A stretch of DNA of 64,000 bases from Scedosporium boydii (taxonomy: Eukaryota; Ascomycota; Sordariomycetes; Microascales; Microascaceae): the NCBI GenBank assembly GCA_002221725.1, contig NJFT01000142.1, positions 1 to 64,000 of the forward strand, given 5' to 3'. The position numbers and the translations under genes are program-made. This document shows, piece after piece, positions 13,210-27,060 of this stretch; the first letter of the stretch is position 1; the number at the start of each line of letters is the position of its first letter. The notes beneath the pieces were generated by a model. It saw only the letters and a program-made list of their open reading frames with translations, was not told where the DNA came from and did no database searches.

Positions 13210-16200
13210 CCGCAAATAAGGTATGCAGAAACGTAAACGATGTGAAGATCGCAGGCCGATCTCCCATTCCAAGGTAGGGAACCATCTGCGCCAGGGCCAG
13301 GAAGGCAATCGGACGTCATACTTGGTTGCAAACCTCGAGTTCTGCGCAGGATGAGATGCAGAAAAGAATATCGACATCACATAAGATTGTACCTCAATCT
13401 CAGGGCACACTCTAAGATGGTACGTCCGTCTACATACATACTTCGTACATATGAAGTCGGAGGGAGAAGAGAACACGGCAACAGAGGGGAGGCACAGAAG
13501 GAAATACACTTGGTCTGGCTCACGGCAGGAATGATGTCTAGCGTCGCCGAAGCATAGAATGCTCGCAGGAAAGGCGTTGTGTGTCAAGTCTCGCCATGTG
13601 AAGCTGCGGGAGAGGTCATCGGCGTATTTTCCCCTGCCCCTGTTCCCTGCCAGGGCGCACGAAGGTGCCACACCTTCTCGAGGCAACGCTAAATTTGTTC
13701 TTCTCCAGTCATGCCGCAAGGGGGGGAACGGCACTCAGGAAGCCCTGGTCGCCTAGTCAGGCTAGCTCGTCCTATTCATTTTTCTCCACCTTTATTTCCC
13801 TCTTGCATCAAATATGTTCGCTCGAGTGACAACGCACATAATCACCAATGTTGGAAGGGATGTCAGAAATTCGGTTGGCCTCACCCCTTGCGATAGATTC
13901 GAAAGAGGCTTCGCCGAGATGGGATTTCCCTTTTGTGAACTCCAGGCCAGTACAATTGGTCCAACCCAGCTGTAGAAGTCATTTCCAACAAATTGGAGGT
14001 GGCGGACGGGCGGCCCAGACGCGGTATATCTCCACGTGTTCGACCATACAGGGTCGTGTCATCTTTGGTGTCACGTCATGCGATCGAAGGACACACGGAC
14101 GCCTGTCTCGAAACAGCAGTAGCTTTTGCAGAGGCAGAGTCAGAGGCAGAGAGACAGAAGTGAGCTGAAGTTAGTTTGGGGATGGCTCTCGTTCCTGTTC
14201 CTGATCTCGTTCCTGCTGCTGCCGAGTGGTGATATCCCCCCTCCTGCAACAGCACAACAGCAAAGGTAGTACTACCCTCTTCTTCCGGCTTATCTTATGA
14301 GAGTGTAGATGGGTAAGACAAAAGTACCGCAACAACCACGAGGGGATGGTCGTGATAGAACTTGGAGTATATGTCCTCTCTAATAATGTCAAGTCCGGAC
14401 TGGACATCGAAGCTCCTGGAGGAACACCTAGTCCGTGGGTTCAATTTTGGTAGTGTTGTTAATTCGCCTCATCCGTGGGTGCGGTTATTTCGCCCTTGTT
14501 CTCCACTCGTGCTCCATTCTGAAATCGAAAGGAGGTGTTCTTGATCTCTGTGTTCGATTTCTAAAAGATGTTGAAGCTGGAGGTTCGAGGTTGGTGGGGA
14601 GGAAATGCCGTTTTGTCTGGTACAGCAATTTATAGGGAACCAGGTGGGCAGTGCACTTGAGTCTCGAGAACTTTTTGAGCTTGCATGGTACCCCAAGAGG
14701 ACTTTGGTGCTCAAGTCGGAAACTTGGCTGTGACCTGTACTCTACAGGTTCCATCGCTGAGGTTTGGATTGAACATGGCTTTTCAGAAGAGATCGATGCA
14801 AACAATTTATTTGGCAGGAACGTTAGCCTACACTCTGGGAACGCTCGCCGAATATGCCGTAGGCTGTTGGGACGAGTGCAACGCCAGACTCGACACTTAT
14901 AGACTCGAGTACATCGAGACCCGAGGTACGTAGGGCACGGGTATAGAAACAGTCATCGAGTACTTCGTCCTCTGCCCTACATCATACTGATTCCCCAGGG
15001 CAAAGGTTAAGGAAGGCTCCGTAAAATTGTGCCTTCTTAACTGTGCCGCTGAGAGCGCCTCTATGTTGCAGAATACTCGCTCAGGATGAGGAGAAAGAAA
15101 CCCACCCAAACTTGGAGATTCGGGTCGGCATTGGGTCGCAAAAGAGAAACCCCGCTAATTCAAAGGCCACGGGAACTGCTGAAATCATTCTTGCCGGTGG
15201 CGGAATAATTCCAAGGGCACATGGGTCGCCGTCGATCACGGCCATTCCTCTTCGCTATGATGCCGGGGTTGGCGATCTAGGGGTGCTATGTAGACTTGCA
15301 GCGGATCTAGTGACCGATGTCTGTGCACTAACTAGCCTGGCTCTGGTACGTTCTTTATGCCCCATCGCATCGCACGTCCATTCCTTGACTCTTCCTCATG
15401 TCAGCCTCAGTCTAGGCTCTGTTGCTCACATCTTCCATTTCTGGCTCCCACTGACAATTATCTCAATGAAGTTAGCTCCTTCAGGGCATTCCTGTTCATA
15501 GGCTATGTTGGGCCACCCCTCTATCTTCCTCCATCCCCAACATATGGTCGTATTTTCTGGATGGCACTTGGTTCAGTAGAATAACAGGTTAGTTGCGTGG
15601 GAGATTTGCGAACAGGAACGACTTGCAGACCAGTGGAGTAGGGGAGTGCCAGAGGAAGATGAATTGTGGTTCCGAGAGGAGCAGTTTCTGCCCACGAGAC
15701 CACCGCCATTGGCTATCCCGATGGTCCGGCCCTTGAGTAGGTCATCTCTCATCTTCTTCTTCGGTTTAATAGCCGCGGTTTCATCTCGGGCAGAGACTGC
15801 ACTCCCTCTCCAGTACTGCGTAGACCACAGGTGTTGCTGTTGTCATTGCGCCGGATCAAGCAGCCCGCAGCAGCCTGCACCATGATAGCCGATTAACAAG
15901 AGCCATTAAGAATGACTGCCGCTGCAGCCTTCGTAGACTAGTGCCGCAGAGGAAATGAAGTCGAAGTGGAGGAGTCAATCCCAATGGTGTGAGAAGTGAA
16001 GTGACAGGCAAGAAGCTCTATTGTCGCTTGACACATTCCCACAAAATAATGCGAGAAACCTCAAACACACGAAGGGGTGGAAAATAGAGCATGAATGCTG
16101 TTGGCTCTCTGTTAATGCGGTATGAAGCGCGGTCTAGAGAAGAACCAACACAGAATATCAATTTTGATACTTCAATTGATGTTTTTTTATTTTAATCTGT

Positions 16201-19200
16201 CGGTGTTAGTTCGTTGGTCACTCAATTGCTGCCTGCCTGGCTTCGTGAGCTTACAACCCGCCAGACGAGAACTTTAATAACCAGCACGAGGCGCACTGGG
16301 CTCAAGTGAAATTCAAGCATCAACGACGACCGGGCAAATGGGAAGTACCAGACAGAGTACTTCGTACTCGTTAATAACCGGCTGGTGCACGACAACACTA
16401 CGAAGTAATACTTCAAAGCCACTTCGGGACCTGGATCAATTGATCCGTCTCTGTCCGCCGTGCATGGAAGGAAAGCTATGACCCCTCGAAATGTTCGATG
16501 CGATGCTTCGTTGATCATGATGTCGATCCTCAGTCCTCTACGATTCAGGGGTAAAGGTTTGAAGGATCTGGGTCTAGGATCTTATCCCGTTGTTGGTGGT
16601 TCGCCTTTGGAACTTTTTTCCTCCGGGTTCCTTGTCGTCATGCAGAACTTCCTATTCTCTTGCGATATGCCTTGGGAGAGAAAAAAGGCCCTCCTCACGC
16701 CACACCTTTGGCTTCTGTTGGGCGAAGGACGTTGCACATTATGCATCGCATTATAACACTACCGACCAGTGAGGGCCGGTGCCAGGCGGCTCGCTGCTAC
16801 ATCTCGCCGAGTGAGAGCCGGTCACATCAATTGCTCAGCTGGCTATGGTCGCTCTTCTTCAAGCGTGTAGCTGTAATGTCCTCCTCACACATTGTTTCTG
16901 GAACATCCGGCGCCGAAGGCCCCGGCATAGACGAGCAGGAGCGGCTGTTCTGGCCTGAAATGGGGGAGGGTCCGGCTATTTCGGGGTAGTCATGCCCAAA
17001 AGAGCCTGGCGACAGGGTTTTTACCAGCAATGATGTTCCTCGCGTGTTGCGATGCTTGGGACCAAGCATGACTGATTTAAAGAAACTATTTTCCTATCTG
17101 GATGTCTATCTAGAATACTCATGCCGGACGCAGGATGAGAAGGTGAATTTGACGTCCCCTCCCCTGCGCCTCGACTCAGCGACGCTGAAATGTATCTTGA
17201 ATGGACGTTGTCTATGTCATTTGAGGATCTCGGCATTTGCTTCGCCTGGCTCCGAGCCAAGTGTAAGTGGCCGGTTACGAGCGACCAGCAATATATTCAG
17301 ATGACCAGACGAGACTTCTTGCATTTTCCCCGGGTTTTCTCATCAAAGATGAATGGGCAGGATGGAGGTGTATGCAGGTCCGCCACTGTCTTCGACGGAG
17401 ACTTTCCTGCTTTCCGCCGGAATAACCCACGAAGAGCCTGGCTATCCAGATACAAGAGTGACGCAGAGAAATCTGCCGCATTTACCCCCCGGGAGCCATC
17501 TAGACCAACCACCTTCTGTTCCCTGAGGTTATGGTCCTTTTCTGCAGCCTGGGGTCGACACAGGCTCTACGCAACGCCATGCGCACCAGGACAACAGGTT
17601 ACTCCATCCCCATTGGATATCATGCCGGCTCCAGATTTACAAGCCCACGCGAGGCGCGACATATGAAAGTTTTGTCCGAAGGGTGCATCAGTTCGTCGAG
17701 TTAAAGTACGCTGCGTTCTCAGACCCCATCTAGTCGATGGAAGGTCTGTCCGTTCACCCCAGTCTGAGATATAGTGCAATTTGTGATGACGCCCAGACGG
17801 CGTCCCCGACACGGGATGGGAAGGGGAGAAACAATCTCAATATCGAGATGGAAGCTCAAGAGGAGGGGCATTTCGGGCACGTTTTCCGGCTGCAAAGAAT
17901 TTCTCGATATTAAGGCCCCGTCCAGCAAGAGTGAGGGGTTATATGGGGTTCAATATCTCTCATAGCATGTTGCAATTCGCAGCAACATTCTTCAGTAGTC
18001 TAGAATATTGATTCAATTAGGAGACTGAAGATTTCCTGGTTTCGCCATTGCGATAAAGTGTGTAGATATTTTCTGTGGAAATTTCCTACATGAAGAACAT
18101 AAAACCCAGTTTGCGATGTTCAAAGATAGGAAGAAACGAAAAAGACGAAAGCCAGCACAGGCCGAAAACAAATCCATGGTCTCGGCTCATGGCAATACGC
18201 CTGACCTAGAAAACCAAACCCCCTGGAGTGTTTGTTTGGAAAGCTATTAATACCACTTGACTGCTAATGGGCGTACAGCTCCCAAGGAAGAGTCGTGCGC
18301 AACGTAAGACCAGCCTGGCATTGGCATCAATCAATTCGTCCCATCCATTTCGCATTTCATCCATGCGTAAGCCGGAATGAAGGGCGGGGTTGAAAATAGC
18401 CTCTATTCCGTCACCACGTAAACCTCCGCTGCTCCGGTTATGTCTGTGTTTGTCTCCCTAGACGGCTCGCACTTGTGGCTAAGGCGAAAATAGGAGGATG
18501 GCTTGCTGTTGTTGCCGACGGGGCGTCATGTTATCTTATTATATCCCGCCGCCCGAGACTGCGTTCGTTCTCATCCGAGACAGACAGTCGTCAGAAGTGG
18601 AGGAAAGGGAGAGCAAGAGCGGGCGGACAAGTTCTATGAGATGGGACTGTGACCGTCAAGGCATGTATCCTTCAATTCGTGATTGTTTACATAGCGGCCG
18701 GTTACAGCAAGAATCAATGAATGTAACTACCCACCCTCCCGGAATATCAAGAGCTGAGGGTCATGGTAACACGAGCGGGATGAGCAGGCAAGGCAAGAGA
18801 TTCATCGGCTTTGGAGCAAAGGCCAGCGTGAGAAAGGGATATGGATGGACTGATTAAGAAATTTGATCCCCTCTGAAGTCTATGCAGTTAATCGTAATCG
18901 CGCCATACGTTTCGCCTGCGGATGAAGCGAGAGAGTGGTGATTCCCTACAAGTTACTAGCATCAAGCATCGACGACGTAGTCTCCAATACCCCATTCCCT
19001 CTTGCCAGTGGTGCGACTCGAATTCTCGTAACAAGGTACGTCCCTCGCTCGGTCGGTCAACCTTGGTATTGGGCCTTGTGCAATCGCGTAGCATGCAAGG
19101 AACCATCGCACTCTGTCCAAGCATGGAGTTCCTAGACCACTCATAAAGGGGATGTGCTTCAGGCAGTCATTCCCGATTGGCATTTCTTGGTTGGTTTGAG

Positions 19201-19898
19201 ATTCGTACGATTCCTATCGAATACTTACACTGGCCCGCATCTTACATGCCTCTGCGAAGTGGGAGAAGCCAGCCGGAGAATTAATAAATCTTCAGATCTG
19301 ACGCTAATCCACTCCTCACCCGAGCGCACGGTTTTGATTGGCATCTATTATATAGCTGCCGCTGGATAATAGATTTTGATTGAGAGATTGCCAACCCAAG
19401 AAGGCGTCTAATGAAGTAGACTGGACAAGAACCTGGAAGGCTGCGCGATGCCGTGCATCCCCTGAACTTCGGGTGTAAGGTGCGACAAGGTAAGGCCTGG
19501 CCCAGGCCATTCCGGTGACCGGGAGCCCGAGGTGGAAGATCCGCCCGCGATGGGAAATTCCATGGTCCGCCATTGCACAACATTGAATGGACGGGATTTC
19601 TTGTGCGCATGTATGAGGGATTAGACTTCATCTAGATTTTAGGGATACCGAAACTAAGATCGAGGATCGTCGCTGCGGATCGATCCTACTATTGGTGCCA
19701 AATTCACTCGTGTGTGGTCCCAGGCAAATATGTGAGACGAGGTTCCATTTCCATCTATGTTCTGGAAGGCAAGCTGGGTCTCGTATCCTTGAAGGCACAC
19801 GCGGCTTCCCTTGGCTGGTGCATGCATGGAGAAGCGGATGGGCAGATACTTCGTATAGACAAGGACAAGGGAGATCGTGGGCAGTGGGACCCATGAGA

Positions 19899-19922
19899 GA
19901 TTCTGATTCTGATTCTGATTCC
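19899..19922. repeat. GATTCT hexanucleotide microsatellite
   Basis: Four successive copies of GATTCT, the last ending in C instead of T, lie in intergenic DNA. Nothing else can be said. Confidence 0.9.
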
Positions 19923-22135
19923 TGACAAGCGCTTCGGCATTTGGTCTGCGGTCGAAGCCCCTTTCATCAAACTTGAAGTGACACCTCTCATCTTCTGGAA
20001 GGCACAGCCCAGCTGAGGTTTCATCACAAGTTTAGTCAGCGACAGAGACTACAGTTGCATCAAATCTTGATCCATGTCCCAAACCCACGAACGCCAAACG
20101 CCCCTTCGAATGTTTTGAATCCCACGAAACAATATGAAGCCAACACCCGAAACCGTCCACTTAAGAGCTCCCACGCCCATGCCCACGCTGCAGTACGAAG
20201 TAGGTTGTCTCCGCTCCCCGCCATACCAACCGGGATGCTGCCGCGTCTGATTGACGGCTCTCCCACCCGATTCCTGCTCCTTTTCGGCCAAATCTCCTCG
20301 GCTCTGCCCAGAATGCCCTCGTAATCTCTTTTGTTGCTCCAGTCTGGCTTTTTGCCTTGACTTTATCGAACGGGCCAGTCGCCAAATTTGCCCAAAGCAT
20401 GAACCGAGCCAGTAAATGCATTCGCTTCTCTTCATAACCTCTTGAAGCGCGGCGGGACTTTTGCTCACCGGCCAGCAATTTCTCTCGCCTATCTTATTAT
20501 TGTTTCCTTTTTTTCTTGGTTTTTACCGACCTTTTGCATATCGGGGTTTCCAATTGTCTTCTCATCGCCGGCAAGGCTATTGTTCACCACTCTCTGCGCC
20601 GAAAGAACTGCATAGCGCATTTGTACGCTGCAAGAGACCTGGTGCGTTCAATTAGTTTCTAGCAGGTGCATTCTCAATTGATCTGTCTGTGCTTCCTGGG
20701 TCTCGGGCGGATTAGGCCCGGCCTGGGACTGCAGAGTAGACTTAGTGGTACCAGCGAGAGAGTACGGGGGCAGCCCTGTGCCAGAGGCAATCAGTCTGGA
20801 GTCGCCTTCACTATCATCGCCATGTCCAACTCACAATACATCACATGAGCTGCGCGAGGCATCCTGCGCTGCGCTCTATAAGTTGCTTAGCTTGCTAAGG
20901 ATGCCTAACTACGTGGACGGATTTCCTTCAATCCTCTCCGGCTAGATACGCCGCAGGCGTGGCCTAAGCAAGGAGGTGACTAAAAATGCCAACTTTGCGA
21001 AGCTACACAAAATATTTCCATGAGAAGCTCTCGCTGTTAGGGATTGACATTCGGCAAGGCGTTGGCGAGGGCATCCTCGTCCCTGCGCCGTTGGCCTAGG
21101 CCATTTGGCCTGCCATTTACAAGGTGCATCGCGTGGTGCATGGCGCGGTCCGGGTCTGTTCACGAAGAGTGGTGTGCCTGTCTCCTACTCACACCCACCA
21201 CCGAGTCTAGCTCGAACCGGTCCTCTTCCCCGGAGGTGCCAGCGGTCAACGGAAATGCCTATCGAGGCTCATGCGGCGCAATCTGTGCCGAGGTGCTGAA
21301 GACTACGTCCCACATGTCCATGACCTTAACCTCGCCGCCATACATTCTCTAGGAATCTTCATCTGCATAAACCAACGTCATCCTTCGGATTGGATAACGG
21401 CTTCTAACTGATTCGGTATCCCTTGCTGCTGATGACGCGCCGGGGCAATGCATCCAGTCCAAGGGACCGTATCGATCGGCAGATCCCGCTTGGATGTTAA
21501 ATTCGAGGCCTGACGACCAACGGCGCCCGCCTCAGATATCAACACGCTGCAACTGGCTTCACTTGGCATCGTGTATTGGAATGCATTTTTCCAGCCCAGT
21601 CACATTTTTATGCGCCGAATGCGATGGATAGGCCAAAGGAGGAAACCGAGGCTTATATCAGCCGTCTTATAACCGGCTCACCAGCCACATGTTACCTGAC
21701 CCGCGACAGCCCGTCTCTCGCTTCTTATGCGGGAATCTTGGCCCGCCTTCCCACCTCCATCATCGTCAGCCAACCAAATCACTGCTCCGTTGCTGTCGCA
21801 CCTCGATTTCACAGCTTATCGACTCAACCGGGTCAAAACAATCACAGCAAACCGACGTGTTTTCATACGAGCTAACGCAAGAGCTTTGTTTTGCTTTAAA
21901 GATGGGCTGCGTGTCGCAAAACAAGAACGACTGCCCTCACAGCTTGGAGGAAAATCCATACTTTCTCCCACCAAATATTCCCCGACGCGTTCAACAATCG
22001 CGACTCTCGAGGAAAGAGCCCAAAAGCGTGGTGTATCTTGCGGGTCACCTGACTCGGCATCTCTGTCGACCCGTGACTCGACTTCTCGTTCCTCATCGAT
22101 CCGTATACTGTGTAAGTGGGAGACCCTGCTATGGG

Positions 22136-22160
22136 ATGTAGGTACAAGCTGTACCTACAT
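22136..22160. repeat. Perfect inverted repeat, 11-bp arms, 3-base loop
   Basis: The left arm ATGTAGGTACA and right arm TGTACCTACAT are exact reverse complements around the spacer AGC. It lies in the gene-poor stretch, so it could be a binding site for a dimeric factor or a relic of a mobile-element end. Confidence 0.85.
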
Positions 22161-22480
22161 ATATGCATCCGAAGCAGGTACACGTGCTAGCGTATCGGAA
22201 CGGATCATATTACGGCAACTCTGTACCGTGTCTGAGAAGGTTGATGCGCCCATGCTCTCGACCTCACTTCACTGAGTTGGGCGTCTCACCCATCCGATCT
22301 TCGCTACCATCTGTGTGCTCTCTCATTGTCGAGTGTGTGGCTGCAGAACGCTCTATCTGGCAGGAGTAAGGGCGTACATGGTGCACTCCTGTCCCATAGT
22401 CGACAATATTTGACTTATCTAAGTCGGTGACAGACTTACAGAGACTACACATGAATACATTAGCCCTCCCGCATCAGCCA

Positions 22481-25400
22481 TACACAGCGCTGCGGCTAAA
22501 GTTTCTAGCCATTCCGTTTCGTCATCCACCAGCGCCTCACCCACTCGTCGTGTACCTTGCTGTACAGAAGAATTAGGCCGAGGCTATCCCTTGGCGGTGG
22601 CTGTTTTGGCACTACTTACTATACGCAGGACGCTAAAGGAGCCCATTCCGCTCCAGGCTGGGCAGCACATTTAATATCAAGCCGTTTCTGATTGCATAAC
22701 GGAGTCGAGCTATTCCGCCTCCTCGAGCGCCCATTCGTCTCCTCCCAGAGGAATCCATGGCAGGACGGCGGTATAGCAGGTTTCTGCTATCATTACTCGC
22801 CAATATCACCGATCAAACACTTCTGGTCTGACTAGACGTGTCTGCTCAGCGACCACAAGACGCGAATGACCGCGTGATGATGCAGGAACTTTGTTAACCA
22901 CATCTTGAAGGATCGTGGGCAGCTAGTGGCTGTGGGATAGTCTTGCGGTGAACGAAGCCGTTGACGGGGGGCCGCTGTGCCTCTTGGGAGGAAGTCCGCC
23001 CTTGGCGGGAAGACAATCGAGGGTACAACTCACTGCTACTCCCACCGCACCTTCCGATTCCTAAAGACCTGTCAACAATGCCTTGAACACATATTCCAGA
23101 TAGCCGTCAATGCCAACAGCCTATCGGATAAGCTATAGGCATATGCTCTGTCTTGGTGCATCCGACGAAGACTCTCCCTTCAGTAAGAATCTATCATTCC
23201 TATGACCTTCTATCAACGCGGTGACAAGCGCGTTGATATCCTTCGCTCCACTCATCCCACAGACTGCTGGTCTCGTCATAGACTCATCCTTGGCGGATCC
23301 CTCGGCAGATAACTTACTTTGTCCTGTCCTGTGCATGAGAGATGTATCACACGCTTCTGCAGGCAGGTGTGCACGTGGGAAGCCGGGCCTTCGATCATCG
23401 TGCCTACTTATTCGGATGCTAAATGCATCAGGCCGTTAGAGGCATCCTTCAAGTCTGGCCGCTGTACTCGTACTTGAAGGTGACACGGCTATAACACGCA
23501 CTTCTTCTTTGGTGCGAAGGTAGTCTGGCCCACCACATTGTGAGGAATCCCATGCGTACCTAGGCCGTGTGAGAGAGGCACAGAGCTCCTAACATTACTA
23601 GCAAGCAGTACACCCTGCAGTCTCGATACTAACTCTTGGGGTCGTCGTCCTCTTCTCCTCGATCACCCCATAAAATACCTCATTTGTACATGTCTTGAAC
23701 ATTCCGACTCGCCGGAGTACATCTCTGCTTGAGAATTCGAAGTTACTGACACACCCTGCTAGGGTGGTCAAGTTCCATTCATACTTCTTGCGTTTTCTTC
23801 TTGTCAGCTACAGCTATTTCGCATCTAGACCTCACTATTTCTCCATGTCGATATTTCAAAGGGTTTTATTGCCAACGCTCTTCATTCATTTCTCGACTAT
23901 CCAGAAATAGCATCTTCGACTGTTAATTCCACTGTGTTCATGAGCTCGATGCAAGTCTCAAGCGAGTGCAGACACGCGTGGATATTCATCTCGCTTCTCT
24001 AAGAAGGATCCATTCTACTTTCGAAGCGAATTTGTGTACGTCTCGCCTGTGGATACTATTCCTGTCCTTGAGAATCAACCGTGTCATTGATTCGTGATCT
24101 GGGCTGTGAGAAAAAGAGTATTTCAGTGAAGTACCTCTCGTTTTTCCTCGCTAGTTTTCCTCTCCTGTCGACGTTGTGTGGAGTCGAGTTACTTTTTCTG
24201 GTCATCCGGCTTCAGGTTTGGGAAAGTTCCCGGTGGATAAACAGCCTTTTCTTCGAAACCTGACGAGTATCTTGTACATCACAGCCTATAACAGCTTTTC
24301 TCTATCGGAAGATCATATGTGACACGCGCCCCCGGCTTCCGGGTGTTAGCCACTTCCGGTACTTGGTCTCTCTTATATGAAGGATTTTGGGTTCGGATGC
24401 CTATATGAAAGACATATTGGGAGGACAGAAAACCACGCTTGCCACATCCAGGTGGGGCTCTGTATCCTGACAATGGCTTTAATTCCTTCTCCTATGCGTT
24501 TCTACTTTCTTTGGCCTACCCTTGAACCAACATCTGACCTATTGTCATGAAGTGTGCGCTGTAGTGTTGGCCGACACCCTCCCGTTGTTCGGCTTACTCC
24601 CCACCCCATTCCGCTAGTGGGTTCTTGTCTAGACTGCGGACTTCTGCCCATGGCTTCCGGCGCAATGGGGCCGTGGGCGGTGGGTCCAGTTCCTGACCCC
24701 ATCCAGATATGCCGCCCTTGTGTGGTCCGTCCCCAGGAACGCAGTAATGGTGGTCAACCAAAAGCCAACCTAGAAACTCCTATGGCAGGAGCAATGGTAG
24801 TTCGGCGATCTCTTTTGCTCGTACCACCCTCCCATCCGTCGCCTTTGTGGGGTAGAACAGTGGGGTAAGGAGACAACTAGTGTAGTCATGCTTGTCATTT
24901 TTATACGCTGGTGGCGATGCCCGGGGCGGGCTATTATTGCAAAGGTCAGTGGCCTTTTCGGATGGCTCTGGTTGGCACCGTTCGAGCACCAACACGGGGG
25001 CATGGAATCAGCCGCCGAGGCAAGGCACATCTCAAGGAGTACGAGAGGAAGGTGGAACTTTTGGTCATGCTCAACTTGGGATCTACGAAGGATGCGGAGC
25101 ATCTTGGGGCGAAGGAGAGCTCGGCCAACACACACCGAGTTCTGCTCTGGAGCTAGGGTACTCTCCTGGCCGTTTTTGGCAGTCTGTTTTGTCGTTGTGC
25201 AGAGTTCAGGTGAGCCAATTTGAGTACACACCACACCTTTACCTATAGCTTCCCCTGGAACTATACAGCTTGGGTCAGGCACTGGTTGGTTCGTTCGTTC
25301 CATCTTTAATGAATTGGAAGGGAAGAAGCATGAACTATTATGCCTTGACGGGCACATTTCAACAGGATAGATGTGGGGTCAGGGAAGCTATAGCTCGGAT

Positions 25401-27060
25401 CTCCACGAAAAGCTATATACAACAGAGCATTTGACCCAAGATTAGACGGGCAACATGGTGGCGTGGGTGAGAGGGGTAAGGAATAAAAGCGGAGGGTTGG
25501 AGGAAGAGGGAGAGAGAAGTATGGAGAGGGTAGTGGCATTGGGAGCTGTCACGACAGCGGAGTAGCCTTCCCGTTTGCCTTTTGCCTTTGTCCTCCGGCG
25601 AATCCGCCGCCTGTATGAATTTGCCTCAACGACGCTCTTCCCCCTTTGCTGCAAGGTACAAGGGCTTCCCGGAGAACCAAGAAATGTTTCCTAATTTTCT
25701 CCAATCCAGGGTGGCCGTGGAGTCGAGGTCAACCTCTCTGTTTTTGTTCTTGGCCGACTTTACCCTTTCTGGTCACTTTTCTGCGCGGCCGGGTGTGTGG
25801 AGAGCCTGGGATGCCGGGTTCGGGTTCGGCCCATGTATCAAGTAGAGAGGCCGTAACCTTGTGTTGGCATGACCCATCGACAGAACATAAGACGCGAGGG
25901 TCGGAAAAGTAGAGCTACGAGAGAGCATTTGGGGGGGTATATCAGACCCAACCTGGATTTGGTAGCTATCTGGCCCGTATTGCGGAGTATCGATAGCTTC
26001 TGGGGAGGTTGGGCGCCCCCCGGACTCCTTTTCCTGTTACCTCATTCGCTTTGGTTCCTGAAATCCTGATTGAGCATGAAGCTCATGCAATATAGCCGAG
26101 GAGGAAAACCCGTCTAGGAAGGCGCGTGAAAATGAAAGCTGAGGGAGCTCTCAGTGGGGCGACGCGTTACGGGAAAACTGGAAAGGAAGTCATAATGAAG
26201 GGGAATTTTTCTCTTGATGGGGCCGAGGAACTTATGATTTGCTTTCTCTTTCCTTGCATGATCAGATCTTATGGCGACCCCCTCCATCAGGGATACGGCT
26301 CGTCGGAGGCCTACGCATAATGTTGGTTGAGACTAAAGCAGGCCCAACGTCGACGGAGCTTGGAAGAATGCGAAGTAAGACCACCGCATCTTGTTAGTCT
26401 GGAGGAGCGATAGTGGGGAGGGGCAGTGAACGGAACCGGACGAGGAGTGAGTGAGGCTCGCTTGGCCGAATCCTGTCACATACCTACGCCAGAACCATGA
26501 GTTCTCCACAACTAGTGCCTTTGCCATCCGTTATCCTTCAGTACGAAGTGCTGCTGATATAGGGGGGTGAGGCCAAGAGATTTGGCAGCGCCTCTTGGCG
26601 CTTTTTTTCTTCAAAACAGAGTCTATCTGTCAAGCAAGGTCCGCAGTCATGTGGTGCGTTCTTGTGATCGGTCGATGAGGCTAGAAGCGAGCGCGTTCGT
26701 TGTCAGAACTCTGCTGATATGGCGATGCGGCATTGGCCGGTGGTCGCCGATTCCCATGAGCTGGTTCCAAACTCGTGAGTGGAGACGTCGTGGTTGAGTT
26801 GTGAGAAGGGGAAGTTGTGCGTCCGGGGGGGGGGGGGGGGGCGTGTCGCTGGTAGGTTTACTAGTGGTAGCCCAAGCCTTGACTAACATATGATGGCCTC
26901 TTAGTAGACAAGATAGAGGATAGGTTTGGACTAGCCTTAAGTCATTTCCTAGATCTTCGCGTCCTCGGAATGGCGAGGCTGGCTCCGTCCTCGGGAGTTC
27001 AAGTGGTCTCTCTGGCATTAGGGATTCAGCAAATCTACCAGAGTCTCGACGGCCATAGGT
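22481..27060. other. Gene-poor region, right part
   Basis: No supported gene. A 195-codon minus-strand frame at 24770-25357 has no recognisable domain and mixed composition, and overlaps frames of similar length on the plus strand. A run of 17 G lies at 26825-26841 and a partial GTACGAAGT word at 26541-26549. Confidence 0.5.
26825..26841. repeat. Homopolymer of 17 G
   Basis: Seventeen consecutive G bases follow GTCC. Tracts of this length are unstable in replication and in sequencing, so the exact count may be unreliable. It lies between genes. Confidence 0.9.

Larger units (their letters stand above)
11051..15900. other. Gene-poor region upstream of the homeodomain gene, rich in GTAC palindromes
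   Basis: No intact gene is visible. All open frames are short and overlap. The stretch is marked by many GTAC-containing words. There is a perfect 16-base palindrome TACGAAGTACTTCGTA at 12651-12666, and further copies of the 9-base core at 12886 and 13439. GTACC-rich clusters lie around 11264-11300, 12003-12115 and 14920-14970. A short G-rich tandem repeat lies at 13183-13209. It may be distal regulatory DNA for the homeodomain gene or decayed intergenic sequence. Confidence 0.5.
15901..22480. other. Gene-poor region, middle part
   Basis: I see no supported gene. Open frames of up to about 180 codons (21727-22275) occur in overlapping sets without recognisable domains. Visible items are copies of the TACTTCGTA word at 16358, 16399, 19847 and 20194, a GATTCT tandem repeat at 19899-19922, and an 11-bp-arm inverted repeat at 22136-22160. 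Confidence 0.5.

Noticed and set aside
21689..22275. Overlapping 150- and 182-codon plus-strand frames
   Set aside because: Two frames open over the same DNA with no recognisable sequence; most likely chance in a moderately GC-rich stretch.
24770..25357. 195-codon minus-strand frame
   Set aside because: Long for chance but without domain, bias or splice context, and overlapped by several plus-strand frames over 80 codons.
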